Part shown: in pieces, positions 17,614 through 25,926 of the stretch
How positions within the stretch are numbered: the first letter of the stretch is position 1
How the letters are laid out: every line of letters begins with the position of its first letter
Virus record (IMG/VR): IMGVR_UViG_3300035698_004946
Coordinates: 1 to 37,957 of that record
DNA: 37,957 nucleotides
Strand: one strand, 5' to 3'
DNA from: a virus
Position numbers and translations under genes: made by a program
Notes under the pieces: generated by a model
Database searches by the model: none
Seen by the model: only the letters and a program-made list of their open reading frames with translations
Told to the model about the DNA's origin: nothing

Positions 17614-19241
17614 TGGCAGAAAAACAACAATCATTACAGGATATAATAAAGCAGGAATATAAAAACTGCATGATAGATCCTGCCCATTTTGTAAGGAAGT
17701 ATTGCAAAATTCAACATCCTATTCGAGGTAGCATTTTATTTAAAATGTTTCCATTTCAGGAAGATGCACTAAAGGACTTCCAAAATCACAGGTTCAATGC
17801 AATTCTTAAGAGTCGACAAACTGGGATATCAACACTAACTGCAGCTTATGCGCTCTGGTTGATTCTGTTTCATGATGATAAGAATGTATTAGTGATTGCA
17901 ACAAAACAAGACACTGCGAAAAACCTAGTTACGAAGGTTAGACATATGCATTCAAATCTTCCAGTATGGCTAAAGGGAAAGGCACTAGAGGATAATAAAT
18001 TGTCATTGCGATTTGCAAATGGTTCTCAAATAAAGGCAATTTCATCATCAGGAGAAGCAGGACGTTCTGAAGCGCTATCTCTTCTTATATTCGATGAGGC
18101 AGCGTTTATTGATAAGATTGATGAAATTTGGAAAGCATCGTCTTCGACTTTAGCAACGGGTGGAACTGCAATCGCTGTATCTACTCCAAACGGAATGGGA
18201 AATTGGTTCCATCAAACATGGCAAAAGGCACTGGCTAAAGAAAAAATAGAAACTAAGAATAACGTTATTACATGGAACCCAATTAATATTCATTGGTCAC
18301 TCCATCCAGAACGTGATCAAGACTGGAGAGATCAGCAGACTGAATTGTTGGGAGAAAAGGGATCAGCTCAGGAATGTGACTGCGATTTCATTGCGTCTGG
18401 TCATACTGTAATTCCTGGTGAAGTAATTCAATTTTATAAAGACACATATGTAGAAGAGCCATTAGAGAGACGAGGAATGGGATCCAATTTATGGGTTTGG
18501 GAACCTGTAGATTATAACAGAAAAATGGGATATCTAGTTGTGGCTGACGTTGCAAGGGGTGATGGTGCAGATTATTCTGCATATCATGTTTTCGATCTAG
18601 AGACAATGACGCAGGTAGCAGAATTTAAAGGTAAGGTTACTACCAAAATCTTTGGAAATATGTTACTGTCAATAGCAACAGAATATAATGATGCCCTTCT
18701 TGTAGTAGAAAACGCAACAGTAGGTTGGCATGCGATTCAGGTTGTAATAGATAGAGGATACCCAAATCTATTTTATATGTCTAACGATTTAAAGTATGTA
18801 GACGTAGAACACCAAATGAATATTAATAAGTATGATCCTGATACCAAAATGGTAGCAGGATTTACTACATCTGCAAGAACTAGACCACTTATCATTTCTA
18901 AGTTAGATGAATACTTCAGAGATAAAGCAGTAACGATTAAATCAATACGAACTATAGAAGAATTATTTACCTTTAATTGGCTTAATGGAAAGGCACAAGC
19001 CCTTAGAGGATATAATGATGATTTGGTAATGCCATTGGGCATAGGATTATGGGTAAGAGATACTGCAATAAAACTTAAACAAGAAGGAATAGATTTGACG
19101 GCAGCAGCAATTAGTTCAATATCAGTTAAACGTCCATATGATGGAATGTATAACAGTTTAGACTCTACTGGTGGTAGTGATCCATACAAAATGGACGTAG
19201 GTAATGGTGACGAGGAAGATTTGCGCTGGCTATTAGGGTAG
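17613..19241 (+). CDS. terL: Terminase large subunit, DNA-packaging motor (gp17)
   Basis: This is the ATP-driven motor and nuclease that packages DNA into the prohead. The N-terminal ATPase shows SRQTGIST (residues 67-74) as a variant Walker A like that of T4 gp17, LLIFDEAAF (D161, E162) as Walker B, and STPNG as the coupling motif. The C-terminal RNase H-like nuclease has VVADVARGDGADYS with D312, a middle acid in VVENATVGW, and D469/D470 in YNDDLVMP. Its 542 residues are slightly fewer than in T4 gp17. AGGAGG upstream of the ATG is the strongest ribosome binding site in this block. Portal gp20 follows directly; the sheath and tube genes 18 and 19, which lie between them in T4, are absent here. 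Confidence 0.95.
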   Translation: MAEKQQSLQDIIKQEYKNCMIDPAHFVRKYCKIQHPIRGSILFKMFPFQEDALKDFQNHRFNAILKSRQTGISTLTAAYALWLILFHDDKNVLVIATKQDTAKNLVTKVRHMHSNLPVWLKGKALEDNKLSLRFANGSQIKAISSSGEAGRSEALSLLIFDEAAFIDKIDEIWKASSSTLATGGTAIAVSTPNGMGNWFHQTWQKALAKEKIETKNNVITWNPINIHWSLHPERDQDWRDQQTELLGEKGSAQECDCDFIASGHTVIPGEVIQFYKDTYVEEPLERRGMGSNLWVWEPVDYNRKMGYLVVADVARGDGADYSAYHVFDLETMTQVAEFKGKVTTKIFGNMLLSIATEYNDALLVVENATVGWHAIQVVIDRGYPNLFYMSNDLKYVDVEHQMNINKYDPDTKMVAGFTTSARTRPLIISKLDEYFRDKAVTIKSIRTIEELFTFNWLNGKAQALRGYNDDLVMPLGIGLWVRDTAIKLKQEGIDLTAAAISSISVKRPYDGMYNSLDSTGGSDPYKMDVGNGDEEDLRWLLG

Positions 19242-19267
19242 TATTTTAGGCTAATTAACTTGTGCAT

Positions 19268-19276
19268 ATATTTATA
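19268..19276 (+). promoter_or_regulatory. ATATTTATA motif, candidate late promoter
   Basis: Exact copy of the 9-base motif in the 60-base gap between terL and the portal gene, 25 bases upstream of the portal ATG. There is no recognisable Shine-Dalgarno site between motif and ATG. Confidence 0.45.
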
Positions 19277-19301
19277 AACTGACAAACAACCTAGTATTAC
19301 A

Positions 19302-21086
19302 ATGGCAAACAAAAGCTTTAATGCAAGATTAAAAAGATTATTCTCAAACGGATCTGTAGTTCGTGTAGTAAGCAAGGGCAGTGGAAAGGGAATAAAAGTA
19401 TTTGACGCAAATAGTAGTCAGCTAATGCCTAAGGGTAGTTGGAAGCAAAGACATGCATCCATATATAGAACTCCTGGCGCCCAAGGTAGGGATCAAACTG
19501 GAGTATTTCAAGCAACCAGATACCACCTATTCAGGGATTATGAAGGAATGGATGCTGATCCAATTATTGCATCAGCAATAGATATGTATGCAGAAGAATC
19601 TTCATTGGAAGATGAGTTTGGTCAAATCTTAAAAATTACCACATCTAATAACGATGTGAAGCAAATTCTTCATAATCTATTTTATGATATTCTAAACATC
19701 AATTTCAATTTATCTGCATGGATTAGAAATTTATGTAAGTATGGTGATCTGTTTTTAAAACTAGAAATAGAAGAAGGAATTGGAGTTATAGATGTAATTC
19801 CACTTTCAGTATACGAGATAATACGAGAAGAAGGATACGATATAGAAGATCCTAAGGCTGTTAGATTTATTCATGATATATCAGGAGCAACAACATATTC
19901 AAGTAATCAAGCAACTACATACGATGATTACGAAATGGCCCATTTTAGATTGGGTACAGATTCAAATTTCCTTCCATACGGAAAGGCTATTGTTGAAAAC
20001 ATACGTAGAATTTGGAAACAAATAAAACTTATGGAAGACGCAATGATGGTTCATAGAATCGTTAGAGCTCCTGAACGTAGAATGTATAAAGTAGATATTG
20101 GTAATATTCCTCCTAAGGATGTAGAAGGATATATGCAGCGTCTTATGCAAAAGACTAAAAAGGCATCGCTGATGGATCCCAATACAGGTGAATACAATTT
20201 AAAATTTAACATTCAAAACCTGTTAGAAGATTTCTACCTTCCAGTTCGTGGTACTAAGGATGGCACATCAATTGAAAATCTTCCTGGATTGGAATATCAA
20301 ACAGTAGAGGATATTGAATACCTACAAAAGAAATTATTTGCAGGTCTTAAAATTCCTAGAGCATATCTTGGCTATGAAGAAGATACAAGTGGAAAGGGTA
20401 CATTAGCTCAAGAGGATATGAGATTTGCTAGAAGTATTAGAAAGGTTCAGAGAATTGTTGTATCTGAACTTTCAAAAATAGCAATAGTTCATTTATATGC
20501 AAACGGATACACGGATAAGGAGTTAATAGACTTCTCATTGGAATTAGCGATGTCTTCTACCGTGTACGAACAGGAGCAAATTAGAATTTGGCAAGAAAAG
20601 GTTCGACTTGGTGATGATATTAAATCCGGACAGCTGTTGTCAGTAGATTGGATTTATGAAACTATTTTCAAACTATCTGAAGACGATATTGTTAGAGAAC
20701 GATTGAGATTAGTGAACGATGCAAAATTCAAATATAGATTGGATCAGATAGATTCTGATGGAAATGATCCTGCAAAATCTGGTCAACATGTAGTTGGTGG
20801 TCAGGCAATAGATCCATTTAACGGAGAAGATGAAGATAGCGATGATGTATCTGGATTCTCCGGAGAAGATGAAGATGCAGAAGATTTTGAAAACGATGAA
20901 AAATATAAACAGGGTGGAAGACCTAGAGGAAATCAAACTAAGTATGCTACAGATAAGCATGTACTAGGAAGAGACCCTATAGGTAGAAATTCAATTTCAA
21001 TGAATGAAATTAAAAGATTGATTGGTGGAATGAATAGCGCTAATCTTAATTCTAAAGGACTATTAGATGAGAGCAATATTATATAA
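19302..21086 (+). CDS. gp20: Portal vertex protein (gp20)
   Basis: The portal dodecamer is the DNA entry point of the head and the assembly initiator. This 594-residue protein matches the T4 gp20 family in length and recognisable segments: FRDYEGMDADPIIASAIDM, EESSLEDEFGQ, NLCKYGDLFLKL, LEDFYLPVRG, LPGLEYQTVEDIEY and LFAGLKIPRAYLGY. The last 100 residues are acidic and low in complexity (DEDSDDVSGFSGEDEDAEDF), as is common in marine relatives. It is preceded by an ATATTTATA motif and no clear ribosome binding site. Its neighbours terL and the prohead cluster fit the head-assembly role. Confidence 0.93.
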   Translation: MANKSFNARLKRLFSNGSVVRVVSKGSGKGIKVFDANSSQLMPKGSWKQRHASIYRTPGAQGRDQTGVFQATRYHLFRDYEGMDADPIIASAIDMYAEESSLEDEFGQILKITTSNNDVKQILHNLFYDILNINFNLSAWIRNLCKYGDLFLKLEIEEGIGVIDVIPLSVYEIIREEGYDIEDPKAVRFIHDISGATTYSSNQATTYDDYEMAHFRLGTDSNFLPYGKAIVENIRRIWKQIKLMEDAMMVHRIVRAPERRMYKVDIGNIPPKDVEGYMQRLMQKTKKASLMDPNTGEYNLKFNIQNLLEDFYLPVRGTKDGTSIENLPGLEYQTVEDIEYLQKKLFAGLKIPRAYLGYEEDTSGKGTLAQEDMRFARSIRKVQRIVVSELSKIAIVHLYANGYTDKELIDFSLELAMSSTVYEQEQIRIWQEKVRLGDDIKSGQLLSVDWIYETIFKLSEDDIVRERLRLVNDAKFKYRLDQIDSDGNDPAKSGQHVVGGQAIDPFNGEDEDSDDVSGFSGEDEDAEDFENDEKYKQGGRPRGNQTKYATDKHVLGRDPIGRNSISMNEIKRLIGGMNSANLNSKGLLDESNII

Positions 21087-21109
21087 TAATCGTAATCGAA
21101 ACAAAGGTG

Positions 21110-21118
21110 ATATTTATT
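21110..21118 (+). promoter_or_regulatory. ATATTTATT, near-match to the late motif
   Basis: GATATTTATTAAAG lies in the 65-base gap after the portal gene, 33 bases before the next ATG. It matches eight of nine motif bases and has the same flanking G as the copies at 33781 and 37581. Confidence 0.35.
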
Positions 21119-21151
21119 AAAGAATTAGCACGCATTAAGTAAGAAACAATT

Positions 21152-22021
21152 ATGAGAAAACTAAGACATTCAAAATATAAAAATACTGGTTTTTTGTATG
21201 AAATGATTGTGCGCCAAATTACTGCAGATATAATTGGTGGAAGAGAATCATTGGCAGAAGGTATTTTATCTAAGTATTTTGGTAAAGGCACTGAGCTTGG
21301 GAAAGAACTTCAAATGTATCACTTGATTCTTTCAAAGCGAGTTATATCTGAAATCAAGGCAGAACGAATTTTAGATGCAGTTCTAGGAGCTCGTAAAAGA
21401 CTTAGTGAACGTAGATTAGGATTAGAAAAATTTGAACTGATTAAGGAAATAAAGAATACGTATGATATTGATAAATTCTTTAGATCTCAGGTTACCTCAT
21501 ATAAAGTGCTAGCATCAATTTACAAGTTGTTTGAAAACGCAACTAGTACAAAATTATATAGACCTAAGGATGTATTTGTATCTAAGACAACTATTATAGA
21601 ATCTATTATAAGTGATTCGTCTGCTAAGGTGACAAAAATAGATCCACTTATGGAAGCGTTTTCAAAAGAAGATGCTGATACTAGAAAATTATCTCAGTAT
21701 GTATTTCTTAAAAAATTCAACGATAAATACAAATCATTTGACAGTCGTCAGAAGAAACTTCTTAGGGAATACATCAATAACGTATCAAATACTAATTCGT
21801 TAAGTGAGTACATAAAATCAGAAGTTCCAAAAATTCAATTAGTTTTAAAGGCTATATCAAAGAGGATTGATGATAGTGTAACTATAATAAAATTAGAAGA
21901 AACTATTAAGCAACTACAGACTGCATCTCACGGGAGAATTGTTAAAGATAATCATGTAACCGCAGTTATGATGGCTTATGAACTTATAAAGGAGTTAGAG
22001 CATGTCGCAAAAGGTAAATAA
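21152..22021 (+). CDS. Unassigned prohead-region protein
   Basis: A 289-residue, mostly helical, basic protein that I cannot assign to a named family. It begins MRKLRHSKYKNTGFLYEMIV and contains a long Lys/Arg-rich helical stretch, then repeated Ile/Leu-rich helices. No Cys pairs, P-loop, signal or membrane segment can be seen. It lies between portal gp20 and protease gp21, where T4 has the small core proteins gp67 and gp68, so a role in prohead core assembly or as an internal protein is a positional inference. It overlaps the next gene by 20 bases. Confidence 0.75.
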   Translation: MRKLRHSKYKNTGFLYEMIVRQITADIIGGRESLAEGILSKYFGKGTELGKELQMYHLILSKRVISEIKAERILDAVLGARKRLSERRLGLEKFELIKEIKNTYDIDKFFRSQVTSYKVLASIYKLFENATSTKLYRPKDVFVSKTTIIESIISDSSAKVTKIDPLMEAFSKEDADTRKLSQYVFLKKFNDKYKSFDSRQKKLLREYINNVSNTNSLSEYIKSEVPKIQLVLKAISKRIDDSVTIIKLEETIKQLQTASHGRIVKDNHVTAVMMAYELIKELEHVAKGK

Positions 22022-22796
22022 GGAAAATCTAGAAAAGATTTTTTCAATGGTAGATACCAAATTAAAAACTCCTACTGTAGAATCAGTAGAGAGTTTATTT
22101 GCATCTATTGGGTTAAACGAAAAATCTGCAAAGGATATTACTTCAAAGTATATGGTCAGAAGACAATTAGAAGATACTGATGAAGAAACTGTTGATGAAA
22201 TGACAGCTCAGGCTTCAGTAGCAGGATATAATGTTCCTGGTGCATTTTCTGGAAAGAAGAGTCGCAAAAAGAAAGATTCAGATGATGCTAGAATTGCTCA
22301 CGGAACGGTGTCTAAGCAGATTCATGGCAAGGCAGACAATATTAATGAAGCTAAAGGTAATATAGATTATATCAATAACTTCAGCAAGGTAACAAACGCA
22401 ATGTTTGCGCTTCAAACTAATATCATAGACCTTAAGTTATTGGACGTAATTGATAAATCATCATATCGCAGATTTAATGATATGGTAGATGAATACAGAG
22501 CCGTAAAAAAAATTATAGGAACTCAAACTAAGAAAAATAAATCTAAATTAAACGAGGTTTCGTATAGAGCCCTTAAGAATGATGAAACACGATCTCCTAG
22601 ACAAAAAATTGGAAAGACTATTAAGGAAATTAGTGGTAAGTTATATAGAATAGAACGCGCAGTAAAACAATTGAAAAAATTAAAAACAGAAACAGGAGTA
22701 ACTCCAGATACTTATTGGAAATCTACTCATGTTAAAATGAATAAGATTAGTGAGCGTATTCTTAAACTAGCTAGAAATCTAAGGGAGATGAAATAA
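22002..22796 (+). CDS. Unassigned prohead-region protein, possible core component
   Basis: A 264-residue protein with an acidic N-terminal third and a basic helical remainder. The segment MTAQASVAGYNVPGAFSGKK followed by a Lys/Arg run looks like a flexible linker, and INEAKGN (about residue 113) is a candidate prohead-protease site. The last 120 residues are highly charged helices (QKIGKTIKEISGKLYRIERAV). AAGGAG precedes the ATG with good spacing. It overlaps the preceding gene by 20 bases and its stop shares bases with the next ATG. The function is unknown; position between gp20 and gp21 suggests a head-core protein. Confidence 0.75.
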   Translation: MSQKVNKENLEKIFSMVDTKLKTPTVESVESLFASIGLNEKSAKDITSKYMVRRQLEDTDEETVDEMTAQASVAGYNVPGAFSGKKSRKKKDSDDARIAHGTVSKQIHGKADNINEAKGNIDYINNFSKVTNAMFALQTNIIDLKLLDVIDKSSYRRFNDMVDEYRAVKKIIGTQTKKNKSKLNEVSYRALKNDETRSPRQKIGKTIKEISGKLYRIERAVKQLKKLKTETGVTPDTYWKSTHVKMNKISERILKLARNLREMK

Positions 22797-23695
22797 TGAA
22801 TAAAGGCAAATTAAAGCAAATAGTTAAAGAAATTGCAAACGAACAATCTGATTATCATAATTTTATTATGCAAATTTTAGATAAGGTTGGATCTGATAAA
22901 TTTAATAATATGCCAGAAAGCTCACAACAGAAGCTATTTACAGATATAGACGAACGTTGGAATTCTAAAAAGGAATCTTCAAAACTAAGCGAATCATACA
23001 AGGTAGGTAAGGCTAGAAAGGTTGGAGATAAGGTTAAAGTTAGATCTATAAGATCTGGAAGAATTAAAACATATACGATAAGTAAAATAGTTAAACCTAG
23101 AGAAAAGTATGAAGCTAGTAATGGTAAGTTTATCTACCAACAGGATATAGACTGGGATGACAAATTAGATAAAAATTTAAATGAATCTTCAGAACTAAAC
23201 GAAGGTGCAACATATAAAGATCTTGGAAAACTTAGAAATGATCTTAGTATTGTAATTGATGACATATTAGCCGGAGTCAGGGGTCAAAACGGATCTGCAG
23301 ATACAAAACTTAAAGGAGTTGGTAAAATTGTAAAACCTTTAGTTGCAATTAGAAAGGAATTGCAAAATTTATCTAAGGTGATTAAAACGCTTGGAACTGA
23401 TGATGAAGATCGTAAAATTTATGTAAGATCTGGACATTCTATTAAATTGTCAGAAGTTGTAACTGAAGAAGAAATTCCTGGTGGAGTTTCAAGTGGAAAA
23501 AATCCACAAGAAATTGCAGATATGCATGGTGTTTCTTTAGATCAAATTCACAGCCAACTTAAAATTGGCACTAAAGTAGAATTAGAACATACTCCTAATT
23601 TAAATATAGCTGCAGAAATTGCGTTAGATCATTTAGTTGAAGATCCAGAATATTACGATAAATTAGCAACAATAGATCCACATGAAAATAACTAA
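22796..23695 (+). CDS. Prohead-region protein with C-terminal DUF5661-like domain
   Basis: A 299-residue protein. The last 70 residues (GTKVELEHTPN, IAAEIALDHLVEDPEYYDKL) read like the DUF5661 family, a short conserved domain of unknown function that I recognise from its ELEHT...ALDHL...YYDKL pattern. The N-terminal part includes a KOW/SH3-like stretch (GDKVKVRSIRSGRIKTYTISKI). Between them lie LSES (about 64), LNES (128) and LNEG (134), which resemble prohead-protease sites and would separate the domains. GGGAG precedes the ATG. It shares bases with both neighbours, so it belongs to the same translational run as the prohead genes. Confidence 0.75.
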   Translation: MNKGKLKQIVKEIANEQSDYHNFIMQILDKVGSDKFNNMPESSQQKLFTDIDERWNSKKESSKLSESYKVGKARKVGDKVKVRSIRSGRIKTYTISKIVKPREKYEASNGKFIYQQDIDWDDKLDKNLNESSELNEGATYKDLGKLRNDLSIVIDDILAGVRGQNGSADTKLKGVGKIVKPLVAIRKELQNLSKVIKTLGTDDEDRKIYVRSGHSIKLSEVVTEEEIPGGVSSGKNPQEIADMHGVSLDQIHSQLKIGTKVELEHTPNLNIAAEIALDHLVEDPEYYDKLATIDPHENN

Positions 23696-23855
23696 AACTC
23701 AAATAGAACAATTAGTTAGAGAAGAACTATCTAGTAACTCACTATTGAATGAGGAATTAGACTCAGCTGATTTTGAAGTACTTCGTAAGTTTATTAGGAA
23801 GGAGATAGCAGCAATATTTTTCGATTTGTTTAAGAAAAGGGGGACATGGGTTTAA
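23682..23855 (+). CDS. Small prohead-cluster protein (57 residues)
   Basis: A complete short frame starts at ATG 23682, overlapping the previous stop by 14 bases, and ends TAA at 23853-23855, five bases before the gp21 ATG. It reads MKITKTQIEQLVREEL, then a possible protease site LLNEE at residues 21-25, then a helix VLRKFIRKEIAAIFFDLFKK. Short proteins with a similar ending, FFDLF(K/R)KR followed by W, are familiar to me from T4-like marine phage head clusters, where they are unnamed. Position next to gp21 and the processing-like site suggest a prohead core peptide, comparable in place to T4 gp67/gp68. Confidence 0.7.
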   Translation: MKITKTQIEQLVREELSSNSLLNEELDSADFEVLRKFIRKEIAAIFFDLFKKRGTWV

Positions 23856-23859
23856 CACT

Positions 23860-24474
23860 ATGAAAAAACTACTATTAGAATATATGCCGTTTCAATTTGA
23901 AGTTCAGTCAATGAATGAAGCTATTACTGAAGATGGTAATGGAATGTTTATTGTAAACGGAGTTCTTCAAAGAGCAGACGCAAAAAATCAAAATGGAAGA
24001 ATATATCCAAAAGATATTCTCGTAAGAGAGGTACGTAAGTATCACCAAAATTTTGTATCTAACAGAAATGCGCTTGGTGAATTAGATCATCCGGAATCAT
24101 CTGTTGTAAACTTAAAAAACGTATCACATAACGTAAAGGAGATTCATTTTAAAGGTGATGATGTTATTGGTACCATTGAGGTTCTCCCAACCCCAAGCGG
24201 AAACATTCTTAAGAAATTGTTTGAAAGTAATATCACATTGGGTATTAGTAGCAGGGGAATGGGATCAGTACGCCCACTAGGTGAAGGAACACTAGAAGTT
24301 CAGGACGACTTTGAACTAATTGCATTTGATTTCGTATCAAATCCAAGCACGCATGGGGCGTTTCTAACCCCGGTAAATGAATCTGTTGGAATCACTGATG
24401 AAGAACGATATATGTGTAACGAATATTGCAGATCACAAGATATTATGAGAAATATCTTAATGGAACTACAATAA
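23860..24474 (+). CDS. gp21: Prohead core protease (gp21, peptidase family S80)
   Basis: This serine protease cuts scaffold and internal proteins during T4-type head maturation. Family blocks are clear: VLQRADAKNQNGRIYP, NALGELDHPES with catalytic H77, TLGISSRGMGS with candidate nucleophile S130 or S131, and ELIAFDFVSNPS. Length (204 residues) is close to T4 gp21. The N-terminus contains LLLEY and MNEAITED (residues 18-25), which could be self-processing sites. It is surrounded by its likely substrates: the small proteins on either side, the scaffold and the capsid protein. The ATG follows a purine-rich AGGGGG with long spacing. Confidence 0.93.
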   Translation: MKKLLLEYMPFQFEVQSMNEAITEDGNGMFIVNGVLQRADAKNQNGRIYPKDILVREVRKYHQNFVSNRNALGELDHPESSVVNLKNVSHNVKEIHFKGDDVIGTIEVLPTPSGNILKKLFESNITLGISSRGMGSVRPLGEGTLEVQDDFELIAFDFVSNPSTHGAFLTPVNESVGITDEERYMCNEYCRSQDIMRNILMELQ

Positions 24475-24491
24475 CAATTAGAGAAACTAAG

Positions 24492-25163
24492 ATGAACTTA
24501 AAAGATTTCTTTTTAACAGAAGCCCAACTAAAGGATATAGAAGGCCCAGTACTTAGCGAAGAAGCTAAAAACGGCTTTTTACGTCTAGTTGCAACATATG
24601 CAGAATATGGTAAAAGATTAGAACGCAGCCATTCATTATCTGAAATTGCAAAAGAACTTGGAACAGTTGCAAATGCGGCAGAAGCGTTTACAATGAACGA
24701 GGCCGATGATTGGTTTGATCAAGTTACAATAAAAAGAAATATGAAGGAACTTAAGAAGTTCAACGAGGAATTCATTAAAACATCTCAGGATGCAATCAAA
24801 TTGGAAAATAGAATGAACGCCCTGTTTGATGATATGGGACATGTTCTAGGAAGGTATTTTGAAATTAAGGATTTGTCTGAACATGCAGATGCGTTAGAAG
24901 AAGCAAGAATTATTCATGGTGGTCCTGAACGAATATCAGAAATAAATGTAGCATATGTGAAGAAATTAGCAAAAACTGCGTGGTTTAAAAATCTACTTGG
25001 AATGGCATCTAAATTTGGTGACGTGCTAGTATATTATACAGATGACGGTGGAGAAGACGAATGGGATGTAATATCACATTCAAAGATAAAACAATTCAAA
25101 TCACATTTCAGAAATTTCAATGTGATCTTTGATGGTAAAACAAAAGATTGGGTAATCAAGTAA
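24492..25163 (+). CDS. Conserved prohead protein with capsid-targeting-like N-terminus
   Basis: I chose ATG 24492, not the upstream in-frame ATT/ATG run inside gp21, because it follows the gp21 stop and opens with MNLKDFFLTEAQ. T4 internal proteins carry N-terminal capsid-targeting sequences of the type MKTYQEFIAE/A, cut by gp21 after LxE or IxE. FFLTE/A at residues 6-11 fits that rule. The body (SEEAKNGFLRLVATYAEYG, MNEADDWFD, RNMKELKKF, DDMGHVLGRYFEI) is helical and resembles unnamed proteins found after gp21 in other marine T4-like phages. The last 70 residues look like a separate small domain (WFKNLLGMASKFGDVLVYY). It is probably packaged or a core component. Confidence 0.75.
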   Translation: MNLKDFFLTEAQLKDIEGPVLSEEAKNGFLRLVATYAEYGKRLERSHSLSEIAKELGTVANAAEAFTMNEADDWFDQVTIKRNMKELKKFNEEFIKTSQDAIKLENRMNALFDDMGHVLGRYFEIKDLSEHADALEEARIIHGGPERISEINVAYVKKLAKTAWFKNLLGMASKFGDVLVYYTDDGGEDEWDVISHSKIKQFKSHFRNFNVIFDGKTKDWVIK

Positions 25164-25164
25164 T

Positions 25165-25479
25165 ATGAAAACTAAAACATCAATAGAACTTCTATCAGAG
25201 CAAATTTCAGGTGGTATGAGATTAACATCGTTTAACGAAGCTGCATACCCTAAAGGAGTACCTAGAGAAATTACTGTAGGTGACAAGGGTAAGACTTCAC
25301 TAGGTGGTACATTCAAAGTTACTAAAATACTAATTGTGTACCATTCTAATGGTAATACTTCTAGTACAGTTTGGTACCAGATAACTTTATCTAATGATCA
25401 CCCTACCAGACCAAATGCAAAATTTAACGAAAGTAATCTTTCTGAAGAATTCTTTCGATTGATAATGAACGAGTACTAA
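25165..25479 (+). CDS. Small protein with shared N-terminal tag, candidate internal head protein
   Basis: The first 27 residues (MKTKTSIELLSEQI ... FNEAA) are nearly the same as those of the gene at 25552, while the remaining 75 residues are unrelated. The tag has LSE at 10-12 and FNEA at 23-26, both fitting a gp21-like cut after xxE. The body is a short beta-rich domain (GGTFKVTKILIVYHSNG, WYQITLS) of no recognised family. Placed just after gp21 and before the scaffold, it most resembles a T4-type internal protein carrying a targeting peptide. The ATG follows the previous stop by one base. Confidence 0.7.
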   Translation: MKTKTSIELLSEQISGGMRLTSFNEAAYPKGVPREITVGDKGKTSLGGTFKVTKILIVYHSNGNTSSTVWYQITLSNDHPTRPNAKFNESNLSEEFFRLIMNEY

Positions 25480-25550
25480 TGCTAGATTACATAGATTTCC
25501 TAGATCTTACGGATGGTATCGTAAAAGTAATTAAATCGTATATTAAATAA
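25479..25550 (+). CDS. Possible 23-residue micropeptide
   Basis: The ATG at 25479 overlaps the preceding TAA (TAATG), and the frame runs MLDYIDFLDLTDGIVKVIKS to TAA at 25548-25550, one base before the next ATG. It neatly fills the whole gap between the two tag-sharing genes and forms an amphipathic helix. Translational coupling would be expected. Its small size makes chance a real alternative. Confidence 0.35.
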   Translation: MLDYIDFLDLTDGIVKVIKSYIK

Positions 25551-25551
25551 T

Positions 25552-25881
25552 ATGAAAACTAAAACAACAATAGAACTTCTATCAGAACAGATAGCATCTG
25601 GAATGAAATTAGGATCGCTAAATGAAGCAGTAGACTCAGTTACGAAATTCGCAGTAGTCTTATCAGGAGGTTCAATCGGTGAGAAGAATATACGTAACGT
25701 AAGAGATCTTACTGGAATAAAAGTTCCTGATGGAGAAAATATCTTTGAAGAGTATGCTGATGCCCAAGCTAAGATGAAACGCATGAACAAACTTCTAACT
25801 CCTGGTGAAAAGAAGTATTATAAGTTACGTTATATCGTAGCCGCATCTAAAGATAGTGTATTCACTGGAAAAAATAAATAA
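25552..25881 (+). CDS. Small protein with shared N-terminal tag, second copy
   Basis: The start MKTKTTIELLSEQI ... LNEAV repeats the tag of the gene at 25165 at both protein and DNA level. The remaining 80 residues differ: GGSIGEKNIRNVRDLTGIKV, then a charged helix with EEYADAQAKMKRMN, and a C-terminus KKYYKLRYIVAASKD. The body is not recognised. LSE (10-12) and LNEA (23-26) are at the same positions as in the first copy, which supports a functional processing or targeting signal. A domestic duplication of the 5' end, or replacement of the cargo domain behind a constant tag, would explain the pair. Confidence 0.7.
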   Translation: MKTKTTIELLSEQIASGMKLGSLNEAVDSVTKFAVVLSGGSIGEKNIRNVRDLTGIKVPDGENIFEEYADAQAKMKRMNKLLTPGEKKYYKLRYIVAASKDSVFTGKNK

Positions 25882-25904
25882 CAATTAGTTGGAAGGTTTT
25901 ATAA

Positions 25905-25925
25905 ATGGACGTAAAGGTTAAGTAA
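25905..25925 (+). CDS. Six-codon leader ORF before S21
   Basis: ATG GAC GTA AAG GTT AAG TAA lies one base before the S21 ATG and has its own good Shine-Dalgarno site, GGAAGG at 25891-25896, eight bases upstream. Its last codons include AAAGG, the likely Shine-Dalgarno site of S21. Ribosomes on the leader would therefore cover or open the S21 site. This is a candidate regulatory leader, not a proven one. Confidence 0.35.
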   Translation: MDVKVK

Positions 25926-25926
25926 T

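Noticed and set aside
24426-24491. Upstream start for the gene after gp21
   Set aside because: It would lie inside the gp21 coding end and add residues before the good MNLKDFFLTEA start at 24492.
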